Part shown: positions 25,551 to 36,923 of the stretch, piece by piece | How positions within the stretch are numbered: position 1 is the stretch's first letter | Layout: every line of letters starts with the position of its first letter | Assembly: GCF_014529535.1 (NCBI RefSeq) | Contig: NW_023503493.1 | Location: 9,642,001-9,706,000, forward strand | Direction of reading: 5' to 3' | Source of the DNA: Bradysia coprophila | Lineage: Eukaryota; Arthropoda; Insecta; Diptera; Sciaridae | Length of the DNA stretch: 64,000 nt | Program-made: the position numbers and the translations under genes | Notes under the pieces: model-generated | The model's database searches: none | Seen by the model: only the letters and a program-made list of their open reading frames with translations | Told to the model about the DNA's origin: nothing

Positions 25551-27180
25551 ACTATTTTTTGATACCAACATTGAAAAATGATACTTTCGCCCCGCATATG
25601 AGGGGCGAAAGTAAAAAAATGCATCCCACGGGGAGAAAGTACTTAACGAAGAGCGAACGCAACTGAACGAACAGCAAAAGTGACTGACGTCACAGAAAAT
25701 GAGAGAAATGAGTCGAGTTGTCAACAAAATCCGCTCATATTATGCAGAATACTTTGATCAAAATTGTAAAACACTGTGCGCCAGTGTTCTTATTGAAATT
25801 AGCATACAAAGTTGATACTTTTTGTTACTGAATGATTTGTTAGTTATATCTTAATTTTTGTGTGTGTTATTGTTGTGATGGCTAAATTATTAAATTTTTC
25901 ATATACCAGGGGGCTACCGCCCCTGGACCCCCGCATTTTCTGCCTTTTTATTTCAACATTTTGTTGCGATGTTTGCGATACGTATCAATTTTCAATGTTG
26001 GTATCAAAAAAAATAGTATGAACGACTCGGGGCAAAAGTAAAAAAATTCAACCTGTGCGATTAGAGCCCTTGCCTTCGGCGCGGGCTCCAACTCTCGCAC
26101 ACGGTTGAATTTTTTTACTTTCGCCCCTTGTCATTCAATGTACTATTTTTTGATACCAACATTGAAAAATGATACTTTCGCCCCGCATATGAGGGGCGAA
26201 AGTAAAAAAATGCATCCCACGGGGAGAAAGTACTTAACGAAGAGCGAACGCAACTGAACGAACAGCGAAAGTGACTGACGTCACAGAAAATGAGAGAAAT
26301 GAGTCGAGTTGTCAACAAAATCCGCTCATATTATGCAGAATACTTTGATCAAAATTGTAAAACACTGTGCGCCAGTGTTCTTATTGAAATTAGCATACAA
26401 AGTTGATACTTATTGTTACTGAATGATTTGTTAGTTATATCTTAATTTCTGTGTGTGTTATTGTTGTGATGGCTAAATTATTAAATTTTTCATATACCCC
26501 CCCGCATTTTCTGGCTAAATGCCTTTTTATTTCAACATTTTGTTGCGATGTTTGCGATACGTATCAATTTTCAATGTTGGTATCAAAAAAAATAGTATGA
26601 ACGACTCGGGGCAAAAGTAAAAAAATTCAACCTGTGCGATTAGAGCCCTTGCCTTCGGCGCGGGCTCCAACTCTCGCACACGGTTGAATTTTTTTACTTT
26701 CGCCCCTTGTCATTCAATGTACTAGTGCGCCAGTGTTCTTATTGAAATTAGCATACAAAGTTGATACTTATTGTTACTGAATGATTTGTTAGTTATATCT
26801 TCATTTTTGTGTGTGTTATTGTTGTGATGGCTAAATTATTAAATTTTTCATATACAAGGGGGCTGCCGCCCCCTGGACCCCCGCATTTTCTGGCTAAATG
26901 CCTTTTTATTTCAACATTTTGTTGCGATGTTTGCGATACGTATCAATTTTCAATGTTGGTATCAAAAAAATAGTATGAACGACTCGGGGCGAAAGTAAAA
27001 AAATTCAACCTGTGCGATTAGAGCCCTTGCCTTCGGCGCGGGCTCCAACTCTCGCACACGGTTGAATTTTTTTACTTTCGCCCCTTGTCATTCAATGTAC
27101 TTACCAGGAGGCTGCCGCTTGCCTTAGGCGCGGGCAGCAGCTCTCGCACACGGTTGAATTTCTTTACTTTCGTCCCTTGT
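25551..27180. repeat. Tandem array of a ~591-bp inverted-repeat unit
   Basis: Unit 1 is 25551-26141 and unit 2 is 26142-26725. A third, 5'-truncated unit runs to about 27104 and a short fourth piece to 27180. Units are nearly identical. Each has inverted GATACCAACATTGA segments and several TACTTTCGCCCC/GGGGCGAAAGTA pairs, so it looks like a MITE-type element amplified in tandem. A GC-rich motif (GGGGGCTGCCGCCCCCTGG) lies in each unit. Unit 2 lacks most of it. Confidence 0.85.
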
Positions 27181-28712
27181 GATCCAAATAACTATTCAAC
27201 GCTTCATTGTATGAAAATCTTTATTTCGACACCAATCCAGTTTATGTTTTACGATGTAAAATGCTTACATTGTAAGCAGATACACTTCCATAGAGTTATG
27301 TACTGAAGGCATGGTAAGCTGATACTAATCGGTACACAAAAAATTCATGGGCAAAGATATGTTTAAATATGACAGCGCCACCAGTGTAACTAAAAAAGGG
27401 CAGAAAGATGAAAACTCGATTCAGATAGTGTCAGATCTACCAAAATTAAGAGAACTCAAGACAACCAAAACGTGAAATAAGCGTTACAAAGAAACAGAGG
27501 CTGCACTTAGTCGTTATGAACTTTCTGAGCGGAGAGTATGTCAAAAGCAGGCGCTTTAAGTCATGTTCATTGGACTGCTTACAAGCTACTTGTAGCAAGT
27601 ATGACTGGGTGTTATTACTCGATAAAGTAAGTCTAAAGTCTAAAAACCAGAAAACACATCGAATCTTTAACAGCTTTCAAGAGAATGACGCAACGGATCT
27701 ATTACTTCATTTGTCTTAACACAAGCTTTCCCATTATAATACTGCCTTAGTCAGAGCTCATCATTTCCTATGATCACTGCTGTCGATAACATATGGTTTA
27801 TGACTCACCTGCCAATAACAGCAGTAACAGTAATAGCAGGAAACGCTTCTTGCCACGATTATCCGTATTCGATGACTGCAGGACACACGAATCCCAAAAT
27901 TGAATGGAAGCGATGGTTACGTAGATGTAACGAAATATCGACGCCAACCTGTTCCTGTTCCACCTGCATTTTCATTCACATCGTCATAGCGCCCATTCCG
28001 GTAATTCCGGTAATCCACTTCACTTCTGCTGAATATGCGACACGTTTTGTGAAAGGTTGTGAAAATGATCGTAACAATTGATGTGAAAAATCGCCGTATG
28101 ATGGACGCTCTTTGTTCGTATAAATGGACGTCGTACGATAATCATTCTCATCGAGCTCGTCGTCTGACAGATTGAAATTCTGAAATTTCTCGAAATCTGA
28201 CTGATAACACGATCGAAGGTACGATTCTTGAGTGGTGGTGGTTAATGATGCCAGTTCATTGGACCGATTTTGGTGGCTTTCGAGACTTCGTCGAGACGTG
28301 TTTGGCATTGCGATGATGCCCGGTTTGATTTCCCGTCGGAATGGGGAATAGGTGGGCGAGTAGACTTGGGGTAATTGTCAAAATATCTTCTTTTCTTTCA
28401 TCATAACACTCTATTCAAATGAGAGTCGGAGACAGAACTACGAATGTATCTTTGGGAATTCCAGCCGGCTCTGGTAACGTCCACTTCCATTGCTTACTCA
28501 GCTGGCTCCATTTCACAATCACCGATAATTTGGTCTTTATTTTCAGCCCCTGGAACTGCAACAGTTTCAACTTTATGTTCCAATTGCTTTCACTTCTTCA
28601 ACAATCTTTTCCGATTCTTTTCAATGTTTTTCTGTGGATGGGTTTTGACATTTGATCTATGTGTTCAAATACAATGGAATTTCTGAAAAATACGCTAGAG
28701 AACAAAGGCACA
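27181..28712. other. Region with one unassigned open frame
   Basis: Apart from the minus-strand frame at 27976-28377, no gene or repeat is recognised. Confidence 0.35.
27976..28377 (-). CDS. Possible coding exon, unrecognised
   Basis: The minus strand is open for about 130 codons, preceded by an acceptor-like ...TTACCCCAAG. The protein is Ser/Thr-rich and hydrophilic, with YSPTYSPFRREIKPG, SNELASLTTTTQESYL and an acidic LSDDELDENDY. It ends at a TGA after GMGAMTM. It looks like an exon from a disordered region of a larger protein, but no partner exon or donor was found. It could be a remnant. Confidence 0.28.
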   Translation of the reverse strand, partial: QLPQVYSPTYSPFRREIKPGIIAMPNTSRRSLESHQNRSNELASLTTTTQESYLRSCYQSDFEKFQNFNLSDDELDENDYRTTSIYTNKERPSYGDFSHQLLRSFSQPFTKRVAYSAEVKWITGITGMGAMTM

Positions 28713-28715
28713 ATA

Positions 28716-29014
28716 CAGTGTTCAAAGAGAGTTCTCATTTTGACATATCACCCATCGAGATCAGTTGAATTAACTGGTTTGTTCCCATTTTTACATACAA
28801 ACTTTGACGTATCACCCATCGAGATCAGTTAATTTAGCTGGTTTTTTCCCCTGTTTTTACGCTCTTTTAGTAAAAACAGGGAAAAAACCAGTTAGTTTAA
28901 CTGAGCTCGATGGGTGATATGTCAAAAATGTGTATGTAAAAAGGGGAAAAAACCAGTTAATTCAACTTATCTCGATGGGTGATAAGTCAAAATTTTGACT
29001 CTCTTTTAACACTG
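28716..29014. mobile_element. Tc1/mariner-like foldback with doubled arms
   Basis: CAGTGTT ends inverted as AACACTG, flanked on both sides by TA. Each arm holds two direct copies of a segment with TATCACCCATCGAGATCAGT and an ACTGGTT/TTTTCCC part, so the element reads A-A then inverted A-A around a centre near 28865. Non-coding. Confidence 0.8.
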
Positions 29015-29083
29015 TATCCACCGATAACAAGAGAGCTTTCATCGTAAATATGAACGTGTGTCAGCCGATCTGTAACTGGTATA

Positions 29084-29274
29084 GGTTTGTTCCAAGTAAC
29101 TGTAAACACGAACTTTGACAACCCGAAGAACGACAATTTCATCCATAGCAACGTAGCTTACGTGATATTTCATACAAATCGACCAACGTCGCCTACGCGA
29201 TTTACACAGAGGTATTATTGAGGTTATGGTTATATGGATGAAATTTGACAATTCATATGGCCTTGGAACAAACC
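29084..29274. mobile_element. MITE, GGTTTGTTCCAAG family, copy 3
   Basis: GGTTTGTTCCAAG at the left and CTTGGAACAAACC at the right, with TATA on both flanks. The inner part has GAGGTTATGG and a GGATGAAATTTGACA arm as in copy 1. Confidence 0.75.
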
Positions 29275-29348
29275 TATAGGGGGTCACACGTCAAAATGAG
29301 AGAATCGCAATAAATCTTGTTTGTAAACAAAGGCCGACTCAAATTATT

Positions 29349-29575
29349 CAAGGTTCTGAAAGAACAGGTTAGGACAACGCTGAGTTGATCACCAGGAAGG
29401 TGACACACAATTGCGTCAACGGCTATGAAATGGAACTTAACAAAAACAAAATTCTGAATTTTCGAGAAAAATATTTTTTTCAAGTTGATTTCTCACACTA
29501 TCTGTTTATAAAATTTGGTGTCACCCGCCTTCGTGGTTGTCTTAACCTGTTCTTTCAGAACTTTGAAATTATTAT
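29349..29575. mobile_element. hAT-like MITE with 30-bp TIRs
   Basis: The left CAAGGTTCTGAAAGAACAGG and the inverted right end are about 30 bp long. An exact 8-bp duplication AAATTATT flanks it (29341-29348 and 29576-29583). A relative is at 36924-37292 and a scrap lies near 2711-2725. Confidence 0.87.
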
Positions 29576-30066
29576 TGTCAAAAATTCATGAATATGAGTA
29601 AAACGTATTGAGAGTATGTAGACAAGTTGTATCTGTCATTTTGACGTTTGACAGTTTGGCAAGAATAGCTCGCTCAGAAATCGCTCTCCGTAAATGTAAA
29701 CATACGGATGCAGCGCTAAACCATCGCTGTATGACAACACTGAGTATCATTAAAAAAAACATCGGACATTGTGTGTGTTTGTTAAAGACAGTCCTAAAAA
29801 TGAATAGAAAACAAAAGAAAGGACAATCATTATTTAAACGAATGATGATTAAGTCATTCCATAGGAATCACGTACAAAAACGCCGCAAGATGAACGACTT
29901 TGATTTTCAAATGCTCAACCTAATACGGTGTAAAATGTTACGGTATTTTGCACTTCGTAATAGTGCAATGGAGTAAGTAGCTCATCAAACCAATATCTTT
30001 TTCCTTTCCTCAGATTTTCGCGGTTTTAATCTGTTTCCATAATTTTTGAAATCTATTTGTTTCTAG

Positions 30067-30385
30067 TGATTTGGATCGATTGTTGATGGAGGATCTCACA
30101 AAATTAATACCATCAGATCATCGACGTGATGTTGCCCAGGACGAAGTAGTTGGTGAAAACGTCGAAGAGGCCACTGCGGACGGTATCCATTTGTGCGCAT
30201 ACCGTCTACGGCGGTCGACTATAACAGAATCAGACGAAATCGAGAAGATCGCTCTACGCATACAAACTAGATTTCCGCTAATCGAACGCAGACCGGCCCC
30301 ACTGAGACTATCGACCTCAACAGAATCGTGCACACTTTCAAACTATTCTCCGTCATCCGAGTCCTCAGAAACATCCTCGACGTAT
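30067..30385 (+). CDS. Non-UBA2 N-terminal extension in the UBA2 frame
   Basis: These 106 codons, with exon 29800-29972, precede the UBA2 homology without a stop. The sequence has a leucine-rich start (DDLDRLLMEDLTKLIPSDHR) and then a Ser/Thr-rich stretch (STSTESCTLSNYSPSSESSE). I do not recognise it. It may be 5' UTR captured as coding or part of another gene joined by duplication. Confidence 0.4.
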
Positions 30386-32177
30386 GTGGCGGCTTCGATT
30401 GACCGTGTTTTTGAAGAAAATTTGCAGAAAAAAATTGTGGACAGCAAAATACTCGTAGTTGGTGCAGGTGGAATTGGGTGTGAAGTTTTGAAAAATTTAG
30501 TGTTGTCCGGATTCGCCAAAATTGAAATTGTGAGTATTGCGATGATGTTTATTTGAAGTGTATCAAACACAAGAGCCTTCTGGTGCTCTTGTTTTGGCAA
30601 TACAAAAATGGTTCAATTATGTCGTCTGAAAATCCAATTCTCAAATCGTGTTCAATGCTCTTGCGGGGAGTGGGTGCTCGAAGTCGAGTTGAGTGCTCAC
30701 ACCCCAATAATTTGGAAGTCGTTCGTTCTTCCATTTTCTGGCTAGAGTGAAATCTCCTTGTTATTACAGTTTGAAATGGCTAAATTTGCTAAACTTTTAT
30801 TTTCAGATCGATTCGGGCACAATCGATGTCAGCAATTTGAATCTACAAATCCTATTTCAGAAAGAACATGTTGGAAAATCAAAGGCTGAAGTAGCTCGCG
30901 GAAGTGCATTAAGCTTCAATCCCAATGTTCAGATCAAGTCATATCATGACAGTATTCTAAGGTAACCGAACATTTTTGTAGCCATCAAACCGACAGCCTT
31001 TTGCTTACGTTTTTTTTTTCTTCTCTTTTGCAGCACCGACTACGATGTCAGCTTTTACAAACGCTTCAATGTTGTACTGAATGCCGTTGACAATCGCCAA
31101 GCTCGCAACCATGTCAACCGAATGTGTGTCACAGCCGACGTTCCGTTGATTGACAGTGGAACAGCTGGTTACAATGGCCAAATCGAATTGATCAAAAAAG
31201 GATTGTCTCAATGCTACGAATGTAAGCCGAAACCAACTCAGAAAACGTTCCCGGGCTGTACGATTCGTAACACACCATCGGAACCCATTCATTGTATTGT
31301 ATGGGCTAAGCATTTGTTTAAGTTAGTCGATTTTTGGTTGTTGAAACACTGCAACGACACTAATCTATTTTGCGAACTTTCCAGTCAGTTGTTTGGAGAG
31401 AGCAATGCCGATGACGAAGTGTCACCAGACACTGCTGACCCTGAAGCAGGGGGTGAAGCTGGTAAAGAAGCACTTGCTGCTGAATCAAATGAAGCGGTAG
31501 ACTTACAATTCACTAATCCACCTAGGCAGCTCAATCATTCTAATGATTTATGGTTTGCAGGGAAATGTTGAACGTACTAGCACACGAACGTGGGCTATCG
31601 CAAATGATTACAATCCGGAAAAAATGTTCAACAAGCTGTTCAACGAAGATATTAAATACTTGCTGAGCATGGACACACTGTGGACGACACGAAAAGCGCC
31701 ACAACCGAAACAATGGGGTGATTTCAACGAGGCCGGTTTTAGTGAAACACACGACGATTCGACTCAGTCACGTGATCAGAAGATTTGGACCGTTGAAGAA
31801 TGCGCCAACGTCTTTGCGACCAGCATAGATTTCCTCAAGAAAGAATTCAAGAAACTTGCCGATGGCGATCACTTACTATGGGACAAGGATGACAAATATG
31901 CAATGGATTTTGTAGCGGCATGTGCAAATATACGTTCGAACGTGTTCGGAATCACGCAGAAGAGCCGCTTCGAAATTAAATCCATGGCTGGCAATATTAT
32001 ATCCGTCATTGAGACTACAAATGCTATTACCGCCGGTATAGTGGTTATGCTTACATTCAAAGTATTACAAGAATTGTACGATCAATGTCAGTCCGCGCCC
32101 AAACCGGAGATTGTCCTCAAAGTTGACACGAAGAAAATGACCGTTAAAAGTTTACGTGACGACGTTCTTATCAAAGC

Positions 32178-32432
32178 CGAGGGGTAAACCACTCTATTTT
32201 TTGACGTGATTAACATGATTAACATGATTAACCAGTGATTAACATGATGACGAATTGCTGATTAACCAACATTTGACCGGGGGAATCGTCGCAAAACTAC
32301 AAATAAACGTAAAATATAGCGGTTAATCAATGTTAATCACCGATTAACCGTTTGGATTCACAAAACTTATGTTTCTGATTAACAGATTAACTGATTAACC
32401 ATGTTAATCACAAAATAGTGGTTTACCCCTCG
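32178..32432. mobile_element. hAT-like MITE inside the UBA2 coding exon
   Basis: The termini CGAGGGGTAAACCACT and AGTGGTTTACCCCTCG are exact inverses. An exact 8-bp duplication ATCAAAGC (32170-32177 and 32433-32440) interrupts the codons for V-L-I-K-A-L-N. The interior is full of GATTAAC repeats. It is 255 bp, not a multiple that preserves sense, and the element's first codons end in TAA. Confidence 0.93.
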
Positions 32433-32995
32433 ATCAAAGCGTTGAACATGGTCGAGCCTGATGTCACGATCGATGGAAAAGGGGTGATTGTCATATCATC
32501 AGAAAAGGGCGAAACCAATTCGAATGACAATCCGAAGGAGAACGCTGAGCCGAAATCGAAGGAAACTGGATCGAAGAGTTCGGCTGTTCAGCCAATGCAG
32601 ACAGACGACAATGACGACGATAGCGACGATGAAGAAGTTTCGGTGAAGGCGAAGAAAAGAAAACTGAGCGACAACGGTCCGTAGGTAAAGCCATTAAAGT
32701 TAAACGAAGAAGACGATGACCTCATTGATTAAAAATGAATAATGTGGAGCGAAACTAAGTTTGCATCCACAAATGATAAATGATGAAGAATTGAATCTAC
32801 TTTTTGAAAATGAATATTTTTCTTGAATTTAATTTTCTCTTGTTGCTTGTACAGTACACAGTACATACTTTCTTGGCTTTGAACATATACACACCAACTC
32901 TCAGAACGACAACAATTTTCTCTTCGAATTTTGTCATTGAGTGTTAACGATTTAGTATTACGTTGAGTGTTAACAGGGATTTGGTTAAACTTATG

Positions 32996-33001
32996 AATAA
33001 A
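32996..33001 (+). terminator. Possible poly(A) signal after UBA2
   Basis: AATAAA about 310 bp after the UBA2 stop. Nothing else is recognised in 32700-33350. Confidence 0.4.
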
Positions 33002-33363
33002 ATATCATTTTTCAAAAAAAAAGTTGGTGAAACGTGACTACAGGAAAGGAATGAAATCGAACTCATAGAATTAAGATGTTGATGTCCTCGGTCGCTTCAA
33101 CTCCCACCTCTTGACATTTATGTGTGTTCCGAATGGGAACAAATTCATTTGGCATTGGTTTTTATCTGGTCTGGGAAATCACAGGAGGTTAAATAAATTT
33201 AAAAATTTATTTTTGATTAAAAAAATCGAAAAAATCCGATCTCACCCATCTGTAAGCAGTAAGCAGAGTCAGTTAAAAATTCAAATTTAATTCCTTGAAG
33301 ATTTCAGACAATATGATTTCAATAACCACAGAAAATCGATTAAAAATCTCTTGAATCAATCGC

Positions 33364-35014
33364 CAGGCCTCTCACACCTCCTTATTTCCTTAGTTTTCCT
33401 TATTTTTATAAAAACCTTCTTATTCCTCCTTATTTCATTAAAAAATCCTTATTTTCCTTATTTTTCGCAAATTTCATCGACGGAAATCAAAATTAAGAGA
33501 AAAAAAATTCGCTGCGCGGCAAAAATAACAATTTTAATTATTTAACACAAAGAACTCTAATAGTACATTCGCTATGGAACAAGCTGTGGGAACAGGTCGA
33601 CAAAATGTTATTGCTGGAATCGATGGCAAATAGGTACTAAATATGCGTATCACTGTAAAGCTGAGGTCCTCCACATTCATAATAAGTAATAATTTAATCA
33701 AATGAATGCATTAGTGAGGTCACAGCACTCATCAAAGTTCACCGAGGTTACATAGACTTTGAGAAATTTTCCGGAGGTCATATTTTCGGCCGTTTGTCAT
33801 CAAATTTCATTAAGTTAATATTTGCCCCAGGAGTACTCGACATCAGCTTTCAACCAGACATGGAAGATCAAAAATATCTGAGACTGGCTTTGGGGCCTAG
33901 GCACCAAGGCCTAACTAGGCATATATAAAAAAAGTCCCGGAATAAATAGCGCCGATTTCGGTCAGTCGAAATTCAAAAGAATCCCTCAGTACAAATTCGT
34001 CGGAGTATTGTATTCTGCATAAAACTCTCCATACAAGTCAATTCGCTAAAAATAGAGGGTGGTCAGTACCAAAATCGAATTTTTCTCATTTTTTGATAGA
34101 TTTGAGCATTTATACTTCATATGTCCAGGGCCTATTTTACGGAAACATGTTTCTCAAGTTTTTGAAAGTTTCCAAAATGTTTCTTAAAGTTTCTTAAGGA
34201 CACTTTTCTAGAAACTTTAAGAAACTTTGAGAAACTTTAAGAAACATTTTGGAAACTTTCAAAAACTTGAGAAACATGTTTCCGTAAAATAGGCCCTGGA
34301 TGTCAACGGCTAATCGTTAGATAATTAATGACCGGTTTAACATATATTTTTGTGGTTCCATGCCGCCTCGAGAGTCTCGAGTAGAACTATTTGATTTAAC
34401 ATGTAAATCACCCTTAACATTGTCTCAGACATGCGTCCTTATTACAAACAATTCAAGGTTTTAGCCTTATTTACGCTTACTTCTTTCAAGTTTATACTTT
34501 TATACTTTCACCAATTTATAATTTTCTCGAAATTCGAACGGGATAACAAACAACAACTTTTGCAGTTAACGAGATCAAAATCTAATCCAGCAAGTTTTTA
34601 AACTTGAGGGTGGGGCCAAGTAAGAATTCACGCCGTAAGTACGTTTTAAATTTCAAAAATTTTGTCGCATCGAAAACTGATTGAAAACTTCCACCCTACA
34701 AAAACGATAGGTACGTCAAAATAAACAGTGATGCGTTTTATTTTGAATTTTAATTGGTAAAGCTAAACCTAAAACGAGCCCAAAATATTCAAATTTTCAT
34801 CGTGATAAAAGTGAATTTTACGATACAACTTCACAAAAACGATACGTCAAAATAAACAATAATGCGTTTTATTTTAAAGTTGAGGCGGACTTCCGATTTT
34901 TATCGAAAAATTTCTTCTCATTTTTCCTTAACAATTTCCTTATTTCTCCTTATTTTTGTGCTAAAACCTCCTTAATTCCTTAATAAGGAGTCCAAATTTA
35001 GAGTGAGAGGTCTG
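33364..35014. mobile_element. 1.65-kb non-autonomous hAT-like element
   Basis: The ends CAGGCCTCTCAC and GTGAGAGGTCTG are inverse, flanked by ATCAATCGC on both sides (33355-33363 and 35015-35023; 8-9 bp). Both subterminal regions carry repeated CTCCTTATTT motifs. No transposase frame is visible. It contains another MITE (34126-34298) and a piece related to the 22639-23076 element (about 33800-33995). Confidence 0.8.
34126..34298. mobile_element. Near-perfect palindromic MITE nested in the 1.65-kb element
   Basis: CAGGGCCTATTTTACGG at the left is inverted at the right, and the two 75-bp halves pair almost completely through GAAACTTT-type repeats. The ends resemble those of the element at 46390-46542. 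Confidence 0.85.
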
Positions 35015-35023
35015 ATCAATCGC

Positions 35024-35952
35024 TCTAATTGTTCGATGATACGGGGAAAATGAGCTTATGACGGGAATCCAACTTTGAGTGTGTTCGGTGCGATACATAT
35101 CTGTTCATCGGCCAGTTAATTACTAATTATTATCTGATTCGATGACGGGAATCCTAATTTCTGTGTGAATCTTAATAACATGATAAGATGAAAATACCTA
35201 GAGGATGATAACCCTCTCATTACTTGATTGGTCGAAATTTGACGTAGTTAAACGATCTTTGTTGTCAAGTAGATAGCTGTAGCATAAGGTAGCCACTTAA
35301 ACAGTTGAAATTTTGAGCAGATATTTCGCGAATTGTTTTATCTGATGTTGGCTAACTTTACAAATTCAATCAAGTCAAATTCTATTTTCCATCACTTCCA
35401 GCACCAACGGAGCTATCCATAAATTTTACACTGAATAGGATGTATACTTACCAGTTATGAACTAATCATTTCAATTCCTGATTCCTGTTCGTTTCTCACT
35501 CGTTTCGTTATTTTTACAATTTTCTAGTTTCTCAATCAATTTCTCGATTTCAGTCGAAAACGTAAAACGAGCGGATTGACACAAGGGACTCAACTATCAG
35601 AGTACAGTCGACAATTCGTTCTCAATAAATCAAAAATTGCCAGAATGGGATGAAAACCCGTTTGTAAATCGCCTTGACATCAATCGCTCTAGGGTATATA
35701 CGACTGAACTGCTGCAGCTGCACAAACAAACTCTCCGTTTTTTCCCCAATGCAATGAGCCAACTTTATTTCCAATTATTAAAAAAATCGACAAAAACAAA
35801 TTGGCTTTCAGCACTAACTTAAACAATAGTAGGACACAAACTGTAACGTCGGTCATTGTACAAAAAAATATTTTTGGCTTAAAAAAAGTTAATAAAAGCG
35901 AACCCGAACGAATCCGTTCTATCACATTGATCGGCAGCTTTCATCAGTCTCA
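35024..35952. other. Intergenic, 3' side of the LDAF1-like gene
   Basis: No repeat is recognised. TTTATT at 35764-35769 could be the minus-strand poly(A) signal of the LDAF1-like gene, about 190 bp past its stop. Confidence 0.4.
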
Positions 35953-36773
35953 TTAATTGTGACCATCTAGCGTACGAGTTTGATATTGATGTATATGCGC
36001 ATGGCTGTGACGATGCGGTTGGCGGAATTTAATGTACAAATTTTTCGGATAAATCAGGTCGTAAATTTGCATGAAACCAAAATATCCGGCCAGGATAACC
36101 GATCCGAACAGCACGAACAATATCACGACGGAACCGAGAAAGCCGAACAGCAAAACTGAGGCTATTGTTATGAGTGTACCTGCACCGAAACGGTATTTAG
36201 TTATTGGCTTTTGTTGAACGACCAAAAAACAAAACAAAAACGGAAAACCAAAGATTTCTTACCTTCGAGGATGACGAATCCGAAAAATGTCATTATCACG
36301 GTGATTATGGCAAATATCAAAAACATGATGAACGGCAACGTAATGGATATTATCAAAATCGATGCACCGAAGGCTAAGAATGGATGTTTTGCCAGTTGCT
36401 TCGCGATTCTATCTAAGAAAACATAAGCGCCGATATCATCCAATATTTCGTCGATCGTTTCAAAGGCTGAACTCCCTGTATTATAATAGACGATAGGCGA
36501 ATGTAAATGAAATGAGAAATGAAAGAAACATGAAGGACTCCAGCGGTATGTAATATCCACAAAAAATTGTTGCACTTACACATTTTCGATACAGTCACTA
36601 ACAATTCGTGCACGAAGTTTTTGGGTTTTCTATTTTGATCAGTGTTCTCAGTCTCTTCAATCTCTTCGACTAAATCGTTCAATGTTCGCTGGAATTGTAT
36701 TGTTCACTGATGATGTATAACTGTTAACAAAAACGATTCAATTTTTACGACTTACCGGTGGTGCAGCGCTCAT
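35953..36773 (-). CDS. Lipid droplet assembly factor 1 / promethin-like protein
   Basis: Minus-strand exons 36756-36773 (six codons), 36580-36688, 36263-36475 and 35953-36179 join in phase to 188 residues. The layout matches LDAF1 (TMEM159, promethin), which binds seipin at the ER and marks sites of lipid droplet formation: a hydrophilic N-terminus, an amphipathic segment (about 43-72), then hydrophobic hairpins at about 76-112 and 115-150, and a polar tail. The tail is His-rich (HRHSHAHIHQ). Family assignment rests on topology and length rather than on a signature motif. All four exons have canonical GT-AG borders. Confidence 0.72.
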
Positions 36774-36923
36774 ATTTACACAAAACAGTGTTAGTCTCAA
36801 TGGTAAAAAAAACTTCAGAAAACGTCAGTATTTGTTCCTCCTGTTGATGGTGTTTTTATTTTCCCCGATGACAGTTGTACCACGCGCGAAATTTAAATAA
36901 TATAGAAAACCGGTTGATAAAGT

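Larger units (their letters stand above)
29800..32684 (+). pseudogene. Uba2: UBA2 (SUMO E1 subunit) copy, chimeric and disrupted
   Basis: UBA2 with Aos1 activates SUMO. Exons: 29800-29972, 30067-30529, 30807-30961, 31034-31321, 31385-31496, 31561-32187, with the remaining 3' coding part at 32433-32684. Seen: the nucleotide motif VVGAGGIGCEVLKNLVLSGF, the first zinc pair CYEC, and the catalytic-Cys segment FPGCTIRNTPSEPIHC. Oddities: the usual UBA2 start is a GTG (30386) inside a longer frame that adds about 163 unrelated residues. The conserved IDLDTIDVSNLNRQ reads IDSGTIDVSNLNLQ, losing an Asp and an Arg of the ATP site. The stretch with the second CXXC is deleted near 32095. A MITE (32178-32432) brings a stop after residue 605. 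Splice sites are intact and most of the frame is open, so it may be a young pseudogene or an expressed altered paralogue. The tail contains an acidic and KRK-rich nuclear-type signal. Confidence 0.85.

Noticed and set aside
25422-25727. 101-codon minus-strand frame in the tandem array
   Set aside because: Part of it recurs in each repeat unit and changes with the unit borders. Non-coding repeat.
28419-28686. Two overlapping plus-strand frames
   Set aside because: Low-complexity hydrophobic content from AT-rich DNA, with no motif or splice context.
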